Notes: generated from the sequence alone by a model not told the origin. DNA of 64,000 nucleotides from JALEFZ01 sp039820545 (GCA_039820545.1 JBCBPW010000014.1:35082-99081); one strand, 5' to 3'. Counted from the stretch's first letter, positions 35,277 to 45,466 are shown. Program-made: numbers and translations.

Positions 35277-35713
35277 GTCCATATAAGAAATAGACTATAG
35301 GATGGTATGTGACCTTAGCCAGGGACGTACACTATCCCATTTTTGGGGAGTCGAGGTCTTGAAACAATATATTCTTCACCTTCATTTACTTAAATCTACC
35401 TGAAGTAGGCACTAACACATCCTGTTTTGTCTATTCAGAACCTCTATTCTGTGTATCCGTATGATTATACAGAGCCCAATTCCTATACATGGCCTGATTA
35501 TTGGCCTTCCATCCCATATACACTAGTAGGCGTTAATTTTTTTGTCCTCATATATCGTCTGCTTCTCTGCTGGAAATTCCCTCATTATCAATATTTCCCC
35601 TATTCAGATCATAAGAGGTGTAAGACAGGGCAAGCTGAATACTTTTGATAAAATGGGGAAAAAGGGTAATTTACTATGATAAGGACACAAAAAAGGGCCG
35701 AAAACTCGCATAT
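35277..35713. other. Spacer of about 440 bp, no gene supported
   Basis: This spacer lies between the nucleoside transporter and the esterase. A 73-residue frame with a TTG start (35427-35648) has Tyr/Trp-rich content and one hydrophobic stretch, but no family or ribosome-binding evidence, so it is not called. Confidence 0.4.
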
Positions 35714-36640
35714 ATGCCCAGTTTACAACATCAATTGTTCATGCTCTCCGCACAGAACTTAGGTCGTGCTGTGAGTAAGGACCTCAAACGAATCGATACC
35801 CTACGCTGGTTACTCGAACAGAGTACCTTGCCTTTTGCGCTCCCCAAAGGAATATCTCTTGAGTCTCTCACCGTCTATGGGATGAATGCAGAGTGGGTCA
35901 TTCCTGAGCAAGCCGATCGCAGTCGGGCGATTTTGTTTCTACATGGCGGTGGATTCACCGTAGGGTCCCTACAGACACACAGAGCGATGGTAGCTAAACT
36001 GGCGCTTGAGGCAGGAATACCCGCCTTGGCCATTGACTACAGATTGGCTCCCGAGCATCGTTTCCCCGCTGCTTTGGAAGACGCTTTACATGGATATCAG
36101 TGGTTGCTAGAGAAAGGATACGATCCATCCCACATCACCTTGGTGGGGGACTCCGCAGGAGGAGGACTTGTCATGTCTACATTATTGACACTTCGTGAGT
36201 TGGAGATTCCTTTTCCTCAAGCTGTTTGTATGATGTCTCCTTGGCTGGATCTGACCTTCTCGGCTCCGTCGGCACAGCTGTATGCAGACGATGATCCCAT
36301 TGTGACGGTTTCAGATGTGATGCCTTGGGCCTCTGCCTATGGAGGGGATTACGATCTCAAGCATCCGATGATTTCTCCTTTGTTTGGTGATCTCGAAGGA
36401 CTTCCTCCGATATTCGTTCAAGTGAGCGACCATGAGGTATTGACAGATGATTCGATGAGACTGGATGCAAAGGTGAGGGAGGCAGGTGGTCAGATTGAAG
36501 TACAGGTTTGGGAGGGGATGCTACATGTATGGCAGTTGTTTTGGCGGTATATTCCTGAAGGCCAACAAGCACTACAGGAGATGGCTGCCTTCATCAAGTC
36601 TCCTAGCTTGCGGCCTGTATCTAGTAAGCAGCCAAAATAA
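35714..36640 (+). CDS. Alpha/beta hydrolase, hormone-sensitive-lipase-type esterase
   Basis: 308 residues from the ATG at 35714 (MPSLQHQLFMLSAQNL); an upstream ATG at 35645 would add 23 residues. The family hallmark HGGGF lies in ILFLHGGGFTVGSLQTHRAM, the nucleophile is in LVGDSAGGGLVM, and IDYRLAPEHRFPAALED precedes it. The acid residue is in PIFVQVSDHEVLTDDS and the His in MLHVWQLF. It hydrolyses short to medium acyl esters, possibly lipid or steroid-like esters. It converges on the response regulator gene with 38 bp between. Confidence 0.9.
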   Translation: MPSLQHQLFMLSAQNLGRAVSKDLKRIDTLRWLLEQSTLPFALPKGISLESLTVYGMNAEWVIPEQADRSRAILFLHGGGFTVGSLQTHRAMVAKLALEAGIPALAIDYRLAPEHRFPAALEDALHGYQWLLEKGYDPSHITLVGDSAGGGLVMSTLLTLRELEIPFPQAVCMMSPWLDLTFSAPSAQLYADDDPIVTVSDVMPWASAYGGDYDLKHPMISPLFGDLEGLPPIFVQVSDHEVLTDDSMRLDAKVREAGGQIEVQVWEGMLHVWQLFWRYIPEGQQALQEMAAFIKSPSLRPVSSKQPK

Positions 36641-36678
36641 ATTGGAACGAAATGGACTTCAGTACCTATCAAGAACGT

Positions 36679-37056
36679 TTAGGAATCATGGACCACTTTG
36701 GCCAAGACTTTTAAAAATTGCGCTCTTACAATGGGTTTTGACACATAGGCATCAAATCCTCTGCTGAGCAAATACTCCATATCCCCAGGCATCGCAAAAG
36801 CCGTCACTGCTACGCTATGAACTTTCTGATAAGAAGGTATCTGCCGTACTTTCTTACAAAATGTAATCCCATCCATCACACCCTCTCCTAAGTGGATGTC
36901 GACGAGCAACATATCAAATATAGGATGTGGGGCACGTAGTTTTTCTAGCGCTTCATCAGGATCTGTGAATACCACTACATCTGCCAGATCCCCTACTTGT
37001 TTTTGGATTACATAGGCGTTGATCGCATCATCTTCTAGATAAAGAATTCTTTTCAT
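36679..37056 (-). CDS. Single-domain response regulator (CheY-like)
   Basis: 125 residues, receiver domain only: MKRILYLEDDAINAYVIQKQ has the acidic pair, DMLLVDIHLGEGVMDGITFC carries the phospho-acceptor Asp53, AVTAFAM the switch Thr, and YVSKPI the conserved Lys. No output domain, so it acts through protein contacts or as a phospho-shuttle. It starts 13 bp after the stop of the multi-PAS kinase gene, and the kinase lacks its own receiver, so this is very probably its partner. Confidence 0.93.
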   Translation of the reverse strand: MKRILYLEDDAINAYVIQKQVGDLADVVVFTDPDEALEKLRAPHPIFDMLLVDIHLGEGVMDGITFCKKVRQIPSYQKVHSVAVTAFAMPGDMEYLLSRGFDAYVSKPIVRAQFLKVLAKVVHDS

Positions 37057-37069
37057 AGTGGATATCTGT

Positions 37070-40000
37070 TTAGCTCACCTGCTTAGGTAAGTAGACGGTA
37101 AAAATGCTCCCTTTGTACTTTTCACTTTCCAATAAAATATCTCCTCCCATCATTGTCGTATACTTTTTGGCAATAGAAAGCCCTAGTCCACTCCCTTCAA
37201 ACTTTCGGGTTGAGCCTTCGCTTTCCTGTTTGAAAGGATCAAAAATTCGGTTTTGATGTTCTTGAGCAATCCCCACTCCTGTATCCTCTACACGGATGGC
37301 CGTATAAACATGTTTTTTGTAGTGAAATTTGTCGAGGACAGATATACGGACAGATCCTGTTTGGGTAAACTTGATGGCATTTCCGATGATATTGGTCAGG
37401 ATCTGGCTCAAGAGACGCTCATCTGCCAGTACGGCAGTATCTGACTCTGCCTGAAAAAGTTGATATTGAAAGTCCCTACCGATGGTGGCAGATCGCAGCG
37501 CTTCAAAAATGTCGAGGACAAGATCGTTGAGATAAATAATTTCCATGCGGTATTCTGCTTGCTCTGCCTCAAGGCGGGCCAGTTCTAGGATACCCGTCAA
37601 GGTGCTCAACAGCCGCTGTCCACTTTTTTGCATCATATTGATCATGAAGTTGATCTCTTCAGGGTCCTTTTCCAGCTCAAGTACGGGGAGTAAGCCCAAG
37701 ATGCCGTTGAGGGGGGTACGGATTTCGTGGGACATATTGGCAAGGAAGTTGGACTTCAATCGGTTCATTTCCTCTGCAAGCTCTTTGGCACGCCGCAACT
37801 CCATCTCCGCCGTTTTCATATCCGATATGTCAAAACAGATACCTGTAGCGCTAATGGCCTGGCCTTCTTTGTTTCTGACGATATGTCCAGGAGAGCGTAA
37901 AAATCGTATCTCTCCGTCAGGTAGTACGACCCTGTAGTCCATATCCATTTCTAATTTTGTGGGGTCTGCAAGAGTTTCAGGGAAATATGTCGCTAAAAAT
38001 CCTTGATCTTCTGGATGTATACATGACTGCCATATTTCAAGAGGATCTGTTGGAGCGGTCTGCGGTAATCCGAAGAAATTATACATTCCTTCGTCCCACA
38101 CCAGTTTACTTTTCAGGATATCCCACTCCCATACGCCCAGGTTGCCTGACTCTGCTGCCATACGAAAACGCTGGTTGACCGACTGGACCTGTTGTTCGGC
38201 TTCCTTGAGCGCGGTGATATTGGTGACATTGATACAAATACCGAACACATGCCCCTCGTCATCCCGAGCAGGTGCGATGAGGTAGTCAATCCAGAAGTCA
38301 TCTCCATGAATCGTCTTCTGTAGGTCTACACCTGCAATGGTTTGGCCTTGGACGATTTGCTCTACCATATAGGGGATGAACTCTTGAGGATAACGGGAAA
38401 ATATAGCGAAGAGGTTCTGCTGTTTTTCTAAGGGATAGTTGAAGAGACTCAGGCAGTCTTCCTTTGCTTGATTGTTGAACGTAATGATATTGCCTTGTAA
38501 ATCTAGCAGAGCGAAGGCGTGATTGGTTGCGTTTATCATGGAGCGAAGATGTGCCTCACTCACTTTGATCGCCACTTCTGCCTGCTTTCTTTGCGTAATA
38601 TCTTTGGCAATAGAAAGAAAGCCTATAGAGACATCGTCACTATCGGTAAGAATAGAGGTTTCGAGTAAGACAAATATCTCCTCCCCACTCTTGTGCAGCC
38701 CACTAGCTTCTCCTGTGTAGCTTTTTTCTTTGGTTAAGCTCTTCCGAATATTTATCATCCATTCTATCTCTACCTTTGGGAAAAGAATGTTAGGATATTG
38801 ACCGAGAAGCTCCTTAGATGTATACCCCCATAAGTTTTCTGTACCCTTATTGACATAGATGATCTTTCCCTCCAGATTGGTGAGGACGACGCTGTCATTG
38901 ACCTTGGTCAGGATATTGGCGAGGAACTTATTTTCGTCTGTTGTACGCTTCTTGTCGGTGATATCTTTTCCGACAGCTTGTATGCCACCGATATTACCTT
39001 CATTGTCGAGAAAACCAACAAACTCCCACTCTGTCCAGATATCGGATCCATTGGGTACGGGTTTACGGATTTCTAGGGATTTCATCTCGCCTGGATTCAT
39101 GAGACAAAACCATACGGCTTCCTCTACAGCAGGCCAATCATCGGGATGGACAGATTCTCTACTATGTACAGGAGGATCTTCATCTCCACCATAGCCAAAC
39201 TTCTTAATAAATGCGGGATTGGCAAACGAGTAATATCCCTCTAAGTCGATTCTAATCAAGTAACTTGTTTGTGAATCAATCAGAGAAGCCATCACACTTT
39301 GTGAAGCCTGCAATTGAAGCTCGGAGTTCTTCTGTTTCGTAATGTCCTTAATGAATACTGTACATCCGATGACTTTTCCCTCGTTTTGTATAGGATTGAA
39401 GCTACAGCGAAAGTAGTGAATCCCATCTTTGCCTTTGACTGAAACGTCTTGGTCTAATAAGGGATTTCCTAGAAATACCTCGATTAATTTGTTATCCCAA
39501 AAGTCGACAGGCAAATCTTTCCAAAGAGATACAAACGTATGGCCTCTTTCGGGTAAATATCCGTATCTCTCTTTCCAAGTTGAGACAAAGGTCTGATTGA
39601 AGGTCAAAAGCTCCTTGTCTCTTCCGATCGAAAATATAATATCCTGGGTATTGTTGATCAGCGCTTGAAGATTGGCTTCGTTCTCTTTTAACTGAATGTC
39701 AATATCTCTTTTCTCTGTGATATCGCGTTGAATAGAGATCCAATGGGTATACCATCCTTCCTTGTTAGCTACGGGATAAATAGAAATGTTTACATAGAAA
39801 GGGGTTCCATCTTTTTTATGGTTGATGAGTTCTACGTTGACAGGTTCCCATGCTGTGAGTGCCTTTCTGATTTTTTCCAGCGGTTCTCTTTCGGTGAGAG
39901 GACCTTGAAAGATTCTGGGTGTTTTTCCAATGATTTCTTCGATTTTGTAACCTGTCATCCGACACATGGCATCATTGGCGTAGACGATTCTAGGGCCTGG

Positions 40001-41227
40001 CAGATCGATAGAATCCGTTTCAGTTATCAATACACTATCCTCTCCATTGATCACGACGGATTCGAGCATCTGGAGATATTCTTCTTCTTCTTTTCCTTTG
40101 GTGATATCTCGCGTGATCGAATAGATAAGTTCTGTACCACTAGCTACGACGGCATTCCATGAGAGCCATTTGTATTCCCCGCTTTTGGTTCTGTATCGAT
40201 TGACAAAGCTGACGTTGGTCTGTTGTTCATAGAGTTTTTGTACTTCAAGCAGGGTAGCTTCCTTGTCTTCGGGATGTACAAATTCAATAAAGGGCTTGGA
40301 TCTGAGTTCATTGAGGGAATAACCTAGTGTCCGTTCCCAAGCGGTATTCAGCAACACAAAGTAGCCATCCTGATTGGCTGTGGAGATCATGTCAATGTTG
40401 AGATCGAGTAAGCAATCGAGGTCATTGTGGAGTTGCAGGGTTTCCGTGAGGTCTTCGACAGATCCTTCAAAACCGTAAAGCTCTCCACTTTTATCGATGA
40501 GTGGAGCCCCCCTTAATAGCATATGACGGATAGACCCATCAGGCAGTATGATTCGGTAACGAATTTCTCCTGCTTGTTTATTGTTGCCGATTTTACTCCA
40601 GCTCTTTTGGATGTTGAGGACATCATTAGGATGAACTCTGGCCAGATACCCCTGTGCCAGGATTTCTTCATTCGTTTGTTGCCACATTTCTCTAAGCTTT
40701 GCATTTGCCCAGAGAAAGTTACCCTCCATATCCGCTATAAAAATACCCAGTGGCAAGTTTTCACTTAATGCTTCAAACTGGGCTTGATTTCGCTCGATTT
40801 CATTTTTTTGAAGGGTTTCCATCGTGACATCTCGGCTCTGCACGAGGATTCCCGTATGTGTCGGGCTGATCTGAAGAGGCGTAAGCGTGTTTTTATAATA
40901 TTTGATTTCTTGATCTACCAGCATAGAACTCCCAAGGGTGATGCTTGTACCGTTTATGACTTGTTGATAAGCTGTAAGCCATCGGAGATTCTCTTCTTCG
41001 TCCACACTTGGCATCAGGGCTGAGTCTCCTCTGAGTACTCCTTCGGTGCCGAGATCTGCCATTCTTTGTATAAAGGCTTGATTGAATTCCACCAATTGAA
41101 GATCCTTGTCTACCGCCCAAACAGCCTCAGGGGAGCTTTCTAGAATGACCCTAAGTATTCCCTCTTCCTGCCTGCTCTTGACATTTTTTCTAGGATCTTG
41201 GCCAGTTTGACTTTGGCTATTTGTCAT
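37070..41227 (-). CDS. Soluble histidine kinase with nine tandem PAS domains
   Basis: 1385 residues with no transmembrane segment or signal peptide. I count nine PAS/PAC units between residues 23 and 1140, each opened by a phrase such as ILESSPEAVWAVDKDLQLVE, LSENLPLGIFIADMEGNFLW or INATNHAFALLDLQGNIITF and closed by a PAC helix such as SITRDITKG or SIQRDITEKRD. HisKA has the acceptor His1167 in NFLANMSHEIRTPLNG. The ATPase domain has NIIGNAIKFT, EDTGVGIAQ and GSGLGLSIAKKY. The stack implies integration of several cytoplasmic signals, redox or ligand; none can be named. It pairs with the single-domain regulator downstream. Confidence 0.92.
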   Translation of the reverse strand: MTNSQSQTGQDPRKNVKSRQEEGILRVILESSPEAVWAVDKDLQLVEFNQAFIQRMADLGTEGVLRGDSALMPSVDEEENLRWLTAYQQVINGTSITLGSSMLVDQEIKYYKNTLTPLQISPTHTGILVQSRDVTMETLQKNEIERNQAQFEALSENLPLGIFIADMEGNFLWANAKLREMWQQTNEEILAQGYLARVHPNDVLNIQKSWSKIGNNKQAGEIRYRIILPDGSIRHMLLRGAPLIDKSGELYGFEGSVEDLTETLQLHNDLDCLLDLNIDMISTANQDGYFVLLNTAWERTLGYSLNELRSKPFIEFVHPEDKEATLLEVQKLYEQQTNVSFVNRYRTKSGEYKWLSWNAVVASGTELIYSITRDITKGKEEEEYLQMLESVVINGEDSVLITETDSIDLPGPRIVYANDAMCRMTGYKIEEIIGKTPRIFQGPLTEREPLEKIRKALTAWEPVNVELINHKKDGTPFYVNISIYPVANKEGWYTHWISIQRDITEKRDIDIQLKENEANLQALINNTQDIIFSIGRDKELLTFNQTFVSTWKERYGYLPERGHTFVSLWKDLPVDFWDNKLIEVFLGNPLLDQDVSVKGKDGIHYFRCSFNPIQNEGKVIGCTVFIKDITKQKNSELQLQASQSVMASLIDSQTSYLIRIDLEGYYSFANPAFIKKFGYGGDEDPPVHSRESVHPDDWPAVEEAVWFCLMNPGEMKSLEIRKPVPNGSDIWTEWEFVGFLDNEGNIGGIQAVGKDITDKKRTTDENKFLANILTKVNDSVVLTNLEGKIIYVNKGTENLWGYTSKELLGQYPNILFPKVEIEWMINIRKSLTKEKSYTGEASGLHKSGEEIFVLLETSILTDSDDVSIGFLSIAKDITQRKQAEVAIKVSEAHLRSMINATNHAFALLDLQGNIITFNNQAKEDCLSLFNYPLEKQQNLFAIFSRYPQEFIPYMVEQIVQGQTIAGVDLQKTIHGDDFWIDYLIAPARDDEGHVFGICINVTNITALKEAEQQVQSVNQRFRMAAESGNLGVWEWDILKSKLVWDEGMYNFFGLPQTAPTDPLEIWQSCIHPEDQGFLATYFPETLADPTKLEMDMDYRVVLPDGEIRFLRSPGHIVRNKEGQAISATGICFDISDMKTAEMELRRAKELAEEMNRLKSNFLANMSHEIRTPLNGILGLLPVLELEKDPEEINFMINMMQKSGQRLLSTLTGILELARLEAEQAEYRMEIIYLNDLVLDIFEALRSATIGRDFQYQLFQAESDTAVLADERLLSQILTNIIGNAIKFTQTGSVRISVLDKFHYKKHVYTAIRVEDTGVGIAQEHQNRIFDPFKQESEGSTRKFEGSGLGLSIAKKYTTMMGGDILLESEKYKGSIFTVYLPKQVS

Positions 41228-42099
41228 AAAATCGTCGTTTCGACTCCTCGTTTATTTTTTATCCTGGATGGAGATATATCATCCATAATTGAAGGATACC
41301 ATGTCCTTTTCAATCATTTATCTAATAAAATCGCCTTTTTTTGAATGAAAATAAATCAGGCAATGTTGGATTTTGAGAGGATGGGTGAGGAGATGAAAGG
41401 AATGCTTTTGAATGAAATATATTCTTACAGTATCCCTTAAATAGTAAAGGGCTAAATAGAGAAAATTACGAACATTATTTTATTCATAATTTGGGGCATC
41501 TGGTTGTGCCGCAGCATCTTTTTGAGAATTCTGATATGAAGAAATTGATGTAAGGATTTGGAATTTTTTAGAAGCTGAAGTATATGTAGATATTTTTATA
41601 TATTCATAATATCTGATCAAATGATTGCGAACAAACTGACAGATAATGGATCTATTTGTGAGGTTTTTCATCATACATCGTACATGAGAGGTATTCTACT
41701 ATAGGTTTTATGTTGCCTTCAACTTAAAATGAGATTCATGCTCCATCGGACTTGTTCTATCTCTATAAAAGCTGGGGGCGTTTAGGGTAAATTTTTTATT
41801 GAATAGTTCCTCCATCTTTTTTAGTTATGAAAAAAATTAATAATTTATATATGTTCTAAGTTTAGGATTAGTCTAACTAAGGCGTATTGTTGGTAGCATC
41901 CCAATAATAGGCTGTTTACTCCTATCATTAACTTGAATATTTCAAAGAAGTCAAAAAATCCATGAAAATAGAAAATCTGGGATTTGTGTTATATTTTCTG
42001 GATTTTGTGTTAGCGTGAAATAGAGTTCTAGGCTAAACTAGCATAAACATAAAGCACACGATTTTCCTGAGTCTCCACCTTTCTGAATCCTACTAACTA
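41228..42099. other. AT-rich gene-free spacer (about 870 bp)
   Basis: Separates the divergent multi-PAS kinase and the cytochrome gene. Base composition is clearly more AT-rich than neighbouring genes, particularly 41400-41900. A 64-residue minus frame (41480-41674) has no supporting features and ends in low-complexity sequence. It must contain promoters for both flanking genes; no tRNA, repeat array or hairpin with a T-run was recognised. Confidence 0.4.
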
Positions 42100-42717
42100 A
42101 TGAAGATCCGAATCACATACTTGACTCTTTTGGTACTTCTCGTTACGGGCTTATCCGTAGCTTCGTATCCAGAAGAAGATTTTAGGTTACCTGAAAAGCA
42201 GGTACCAAGTACAGAAGAAGATTCACCCGACGATGAGAGCCTAATTGCTTTCAACAAAATGATGGATGTACTGACGCATCAAAGGTGTCTAAATTGCCAT
42301 CCTTCAGATAACATTCCTAAGCAAGGGGAGGACAGCCACCCCCACAGATTCGACATTACCAGAGCCAATGCCTCAGGAGCAGCTACCAACTGCAACACGT
42401 GTCATCAGGCCTCCAACAATGATTTTTCGGGTGTTCCAGGCGCACCTGATTGGGCTTTAGCTCCACATTCTATGCGCTGGGAGGGACTGTCTCGGGTAGA
42501 GATTGCCACCTCTATGATGAACCGAGCCAACAATGGCAACCGCTCAGCAGAGGACATCATGCACCATCTCACGGAGCACGAACTGGTCCTATGGGCCTGG
42601 GAACCCGGTATGGATGTCGCAGGTAATCCGAGAGAGCTGCCACCTGTCTCCAAGGAGGACTACATTGCGGCCGTGAAAAAGTGGATCGAACTAGGGGCTA
42701 TCATCCCACAAGAGTAA
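42100..42717 (+). CDS. Periplasmic diheme c-type cytochrome
   Basis: 205 residues. The signal peptide covers LTLLVLLVTGLSVAS (residues 8-22). Two haem-attachment CxxCH motifs are present: CLNCH (63-67) and CNTCH (98-102). Between them are His-rich stretches (DSHPHRFDI), and Met residues further on (HSMRWEG, MMNRANNG) could be axial ligands. The C-terminal part YIAAVKKWIELGAIIP is helical. It is 23 bp upstream of the iron-sulfur subunit of a molybdenum hydroxylase, so it probably carries electrons from that enzyme to the respiratory chain. First gene of the three-gene operon. Confidence 0.9.
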   Translation: MKIRITYLTLLVLLVTGLSVASYPEEDFRLPEKQVPSTEEDSPDDESLIAFNKMMDVLTHQRCLNCHPSDNIPKQGEDSHPHRFDITRANASGAATNCNTCHQASNNDFSGVPGAPDWALAPHSMRWEGLSRVEIATSMMNRANNGNRSAEDIMHHLTEHELVLWAWEPGMDVAGNPRELPPVSKEDYIAAVKKWIELGAIIPQE

Positions 42718-42740
42718 TACAAAGCAAGAACCAATCGAAT

Positions 42741-43205
42741 ATGAAGATATCATTCATTCTCAACGGACAACCTCAAACAGTGGATGTCGATGGCAATGTC
42801 CCATTACTTTGGGTGATCCGCGACATGCTCGACCTGAAGGGGACAAAATTTGGCTGTGGGAAAGCTGCCTGTGGCGCCTGTACCATTCATGTAAATGATG
42901 AAGCTGTACGCTCTTGTTCATACGCCGCCAAATATGCAGAAGGACAAAAAATCACAACGATAGAAGGGCTGGGAAGCGAATCAGATCCTCATCCTGTCCA
43001 GCAAGCATGGATGGAGGAGATCGTGCCGCAGTGCGGGTATTGTCAGCCAGGGTTTATCATGGCTACAGCTGCTCTGCTGAATAAAAATCCCAATCCTTCT
43101 GATGAAGAAATTGATCAAAATATCGTCAATGTGTGTAGATGCGCGACTTATTACAGAATGCGCAAAGCGATCCACAGAGCCGCAGAAATCCAGAATAACG
43201 CTTAA
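42741..43205 (+). CDS. [2Fe-2S] subunit of molybdenum hydroxylase (IorA/CoxS-like)
   Basis: 154 residues from the ATG at 42741; the frame extends upstream to 42681, overlapping the cytochrome gene, but MKISFILNGQPQTVDVDG is the normal start. The plant-type cluster is held by Cys39, Cys44, Cys47 and Cys59 (TKFGCGKAACGACTIH), the second cluster by Cys98, Cys101, Cys132 and Cys134 (QCGYCQPG, VCRC). This is the standard small subunit of xanthine-dehydrogenase-family enzymes. No signal peptide, so it is probably exported as a complex with the Tat-targeted large subunit. Confidence 0.93.
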   Translation: MKISFILNGQPQTVDVDGNVPLLWVIRDMLDLKGTKFGCGKAACGACTIHVNDEAVRSCSYAAKYAEGQKITTIEGLGSESDPHPVQQAWMEEIVPQCGYCQPGFIMATAALLNKNPNPSDEEIDQNIVNVCRCATYYRMRKAIHRAAEIQNNA

Positions 43206-43241
43206 TGGCTGTTTTTTATCTTTCTTTTTACACTAGAGATC

Positions 43242-45404
43242 ATGAGCAAAAAAATATCTAGAAGAAAGTTTCTTGTCAGAGGCAGCTTAGGTACCCTAGG
43301 AGTCTTAGCGGTAGGAACCTACCTCTTCAGGAATCCCCTGAGAAGGACCTTGATCGAGACGATCGATGCTACCTTGCCTTCCTACAGTGGAACGGGGACA
43401 GAAGCGACTTTATGGTTTGAATTGACCAAAGAAAATAAGGTGATTTTCCACTCTCCCAAAGTAGAAATGGGACAGGGGAGTTTCACAAGTTTTGCCCAAA
43501 TGATAGCAGAGGAGTTGGATGTATCCTTGGATCAAATTGTGATTCAGGCTGCGGCAACAGAGACGGGAATTGTAGATGGTTTGAGCACAGGGGGCTCACT
43601 TTCTATCGCTACATTTTGGAAGCCCCTACGTGAGTTGGCGGCTACGATGCGCGAAATGCTGAAGATGCTTGCTGCCCAAAAGCTAGGCGTCGCAGCCAAT
43701 TCTCTCTCTACAAAGGATGGCATCATTTCGGGTGGAGGAAAGACGCTCACGTACGCAGCGGTGGCTGAAGGCGTGACGGAGTGGCCTGAGCTGGATGAAG
43801 TTCCTGAGCCTAGATCCAGCGGATTCAAGCATATAGGGAAGCCTGTACAACGTGTGGACTTAGGGCCCAAGGTATTTGGTGAACCGATCTTCGGGATGGA
43901 TGCTGAAATCCCTGGGATGCTGCATGCGGCCATCATCAGGCCTAGTGCGATCGGAGCAAAACTCAAGTCAGTAGACACAGAGACAGCTTCGAAGATGCCA
44001 GGAGTTGTGCAGGTTGTAAAAATGGAAGAATGGGTGGGAATTGTGGCCCAGTCTTATCCTCAAGCCTTGGCAGCCAAGATGAAGATGAAGGTAGAATGGG
44101 ACATCCCCAAAGTCTGGACGAATGAGGACCTTCAAGAGATACTTCAAGTAGGGAAAGGCGATCGCTTAGCCTCCCAAAAGGAAGGGGATGCCCTAGACCC
44201 TGCGTCGGAAGACGTAATGACCATGGAGTTCCGCTCTCCCATTGGAGCACATGCCCAGCTAGAACCCAATGCAGCTGTGGCAGATTACAAGGATGGAAAA
44301 GTAACCGTCATCCTCTCCACACAAGTCATCGGTATTACCCAAAAGATGGTAGCAGACGCCATGGACCTTGAGCTGGAAAATGTCAACATTGTCCCTACTT
44401 ACTTGGGAGGGGGATTTGGGCGACGCCTGAATACGAGCCATGCGATCCAAGCTTGTGAGCTGTCCAAGGCTGTGGGTAAACCTGTCAAGTATGTCTTCAC
44501 CCGTAAGGAAGAGTTCCAAAACGACCAATTTCGTCCTCCTACACATCATATCATGCATGGACGTTTGGGAGAAGATGGATATCTGGATAGTTTAGAGCAT
44601 CATTATGCAAGTGGAGATGTCTCTTTCAACTCTGTCCTTTTGCCAAATTTTCTCAACAATGCCCTCGGGACAGACGTGGGTGCTATTCGAGGTGCCAACA
44701 TCATGTATCACAAGATTCCCAACTATCATACGGTACAATGGCACCTTACTTTGCCGTTTGCGACGAGTTGGTGGAGGAGCTTAGGGCTACTAGCCAATAC
44801 CTTTGCTGTGGAGAGCTTTGTAGATGAAATGGCTCTCAAAGCAAAGAAAGATCCCGTCGATTTTCGTCTAAAGCGTTTGGATGATAGTCCCAATGCTAAG
44901 CGCATCCGAAAGGTGATTGAAACGGCTGTCGAAAAGAGTGGATATGTGGATGAGGTAGTAGACGGGCGTGCGATGGGATTGGCTGCATCTATAGACACCG
45001 GAACACCTGCTGCGCATGTGGCAGAGGTTTCGATAAAGGATGGCAACATCATCGTACACAAGGTGACTTGTGCCGTCGACTGTGGATTGGCCGTGAATCC
45101 CGATCAAGTGAGAGCGCAATGTGAAGGTGCTATTATCATGGGTATGAGTGGGGCTTTGTATGAGAAAATGGAATTGAAAGACGGGGCGTTGACTCCGACG
45201 ATTTACGGACCCTATAAGATGGCACTGATGCGTCATGCACCCAAAGAGATAGACATACACCTCGTTCAAGGCGTAGACATACCGATGCCTGTAGGGGAGC
45301 CACCGATGGGACCGATTGGAGCTGCCATTGGAAATGCTGTTCGCCGTCTGACAGGAAAGAGATTAACGGAGCTTCCTATAAATCTGGAAAAGTTGGAAGC
45401 TTAG
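43242..45404 (+). CDS. Molybdopterin-binding large subunit, xanthine dehydrogenase family (IorB-like), Tat-exported
   Basis: 720 residues. The N-terminal twin-arginine signal is SRRKFLVRGSLGTLGVLAVG. The MoCo-binding elements are VEMGQGSFTSFAQMIAEEL, the Gly-rich YLGGGFGRRLNTSH and the late PVGEPPMGPIGAAIGNAV, where the Glu of the GE pair corresponds to the catalytic base of the family. The closest match by feel is isoquinoline 1-oxidoreductase beta subunit or aldehyde dehydrogenases of this type. It oxidises an aldehyde or N-heterocycle in the periplasm; substrate unknown. No FAD subunit is present, as expected for the Ior class. The operon ends in a terminator. Confidence 0.92.
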   Translation: MSKKISRRKFLVRGSLGTLGVLAVGTYLFRNPLRRTLIETIDATLPSYSGTGTEATLWFELTKENKVIFHSPKVEMGQGSFTSFAQMIAEELDVSLDQIVIQAAATETGIVDGLSTGGSLSIATFWKPLRELAATMREMLKMLAAQKLGVAANSLSTKDGIISGGGKTLTYAAVAEGVTEWPELDEVPEPRSSGFKHIGKPVQRVDLGPKVFGEPIFGMDAEIPGMLHAAIIRPSAIGAKLKSVDTETASKMPGVVQVVKMEEWVGIVAQSYPQALAAKMKMKVEWDIPKVWTNEDLQEILQVGKGDRLASQKEGDALDPASEDVMTMEFRSPIGAHAQLEPNAAVADYKDGKVTVILSTQVIGITQKMVADAMDLELENVNIVPTYLGGGFGRRLNTSHAIQACELSKAVGKPVKYVFTRKEEFQNDQFRPPTHHIMHGRLGEDGYLDSLEHHYASGDVSFNSVLLPNFLNNALGTDVGAIRGANIMYHKIPNYHTVQWHLTLPFATSWWRSLGLLANTFAVESFVDEMALKAKKDPVDFRLKRLDDSPNAKRIRKVIETAVEKSGYVDEVVDGRAMGLAASIDTGTPAAHVAEVSIKDGNIIVHKVTCAVDCGLAVNPDQVRAQCEGAIIMGMSGALYEKMELKDGALTPTIYGPYKMALMRHAPKEIDIHLVQGVDIPMPVGEPPMGPIGAAIGNAVRRLTGKRLTELPINLEKLEA

Positions 45405-45432
45405 GTTGATAATGAATATTTGAGAATGTAGG

Positions 45433-45466
45433 CCCTTCATGCTAGAAGTATGAGGGGACTTTTTTT
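45433..45466 (+). terminator. Intrinsic terminator of the molybdenum hydroxylase operon
   Basis: CCCTTCAT (45433-45440) pairs with ATGAGGGG (45450-45457) with one G-U, followed by seven T (45460-45466). Located 28 nt after the large-subunit stop. Confidence 0.8.

Noticed and set aside
35427..35648. 73-residue TTG-started frame before the esterase
   Set aside because: No family, no ribosome-binding site and unusual composition; the TTG start has no support.
41480..41674. 64-residue minus-strand frame in the AT-rich spacer
   Set aside because: AT-rich sequence yields such frames by chance; no start signal or domain.
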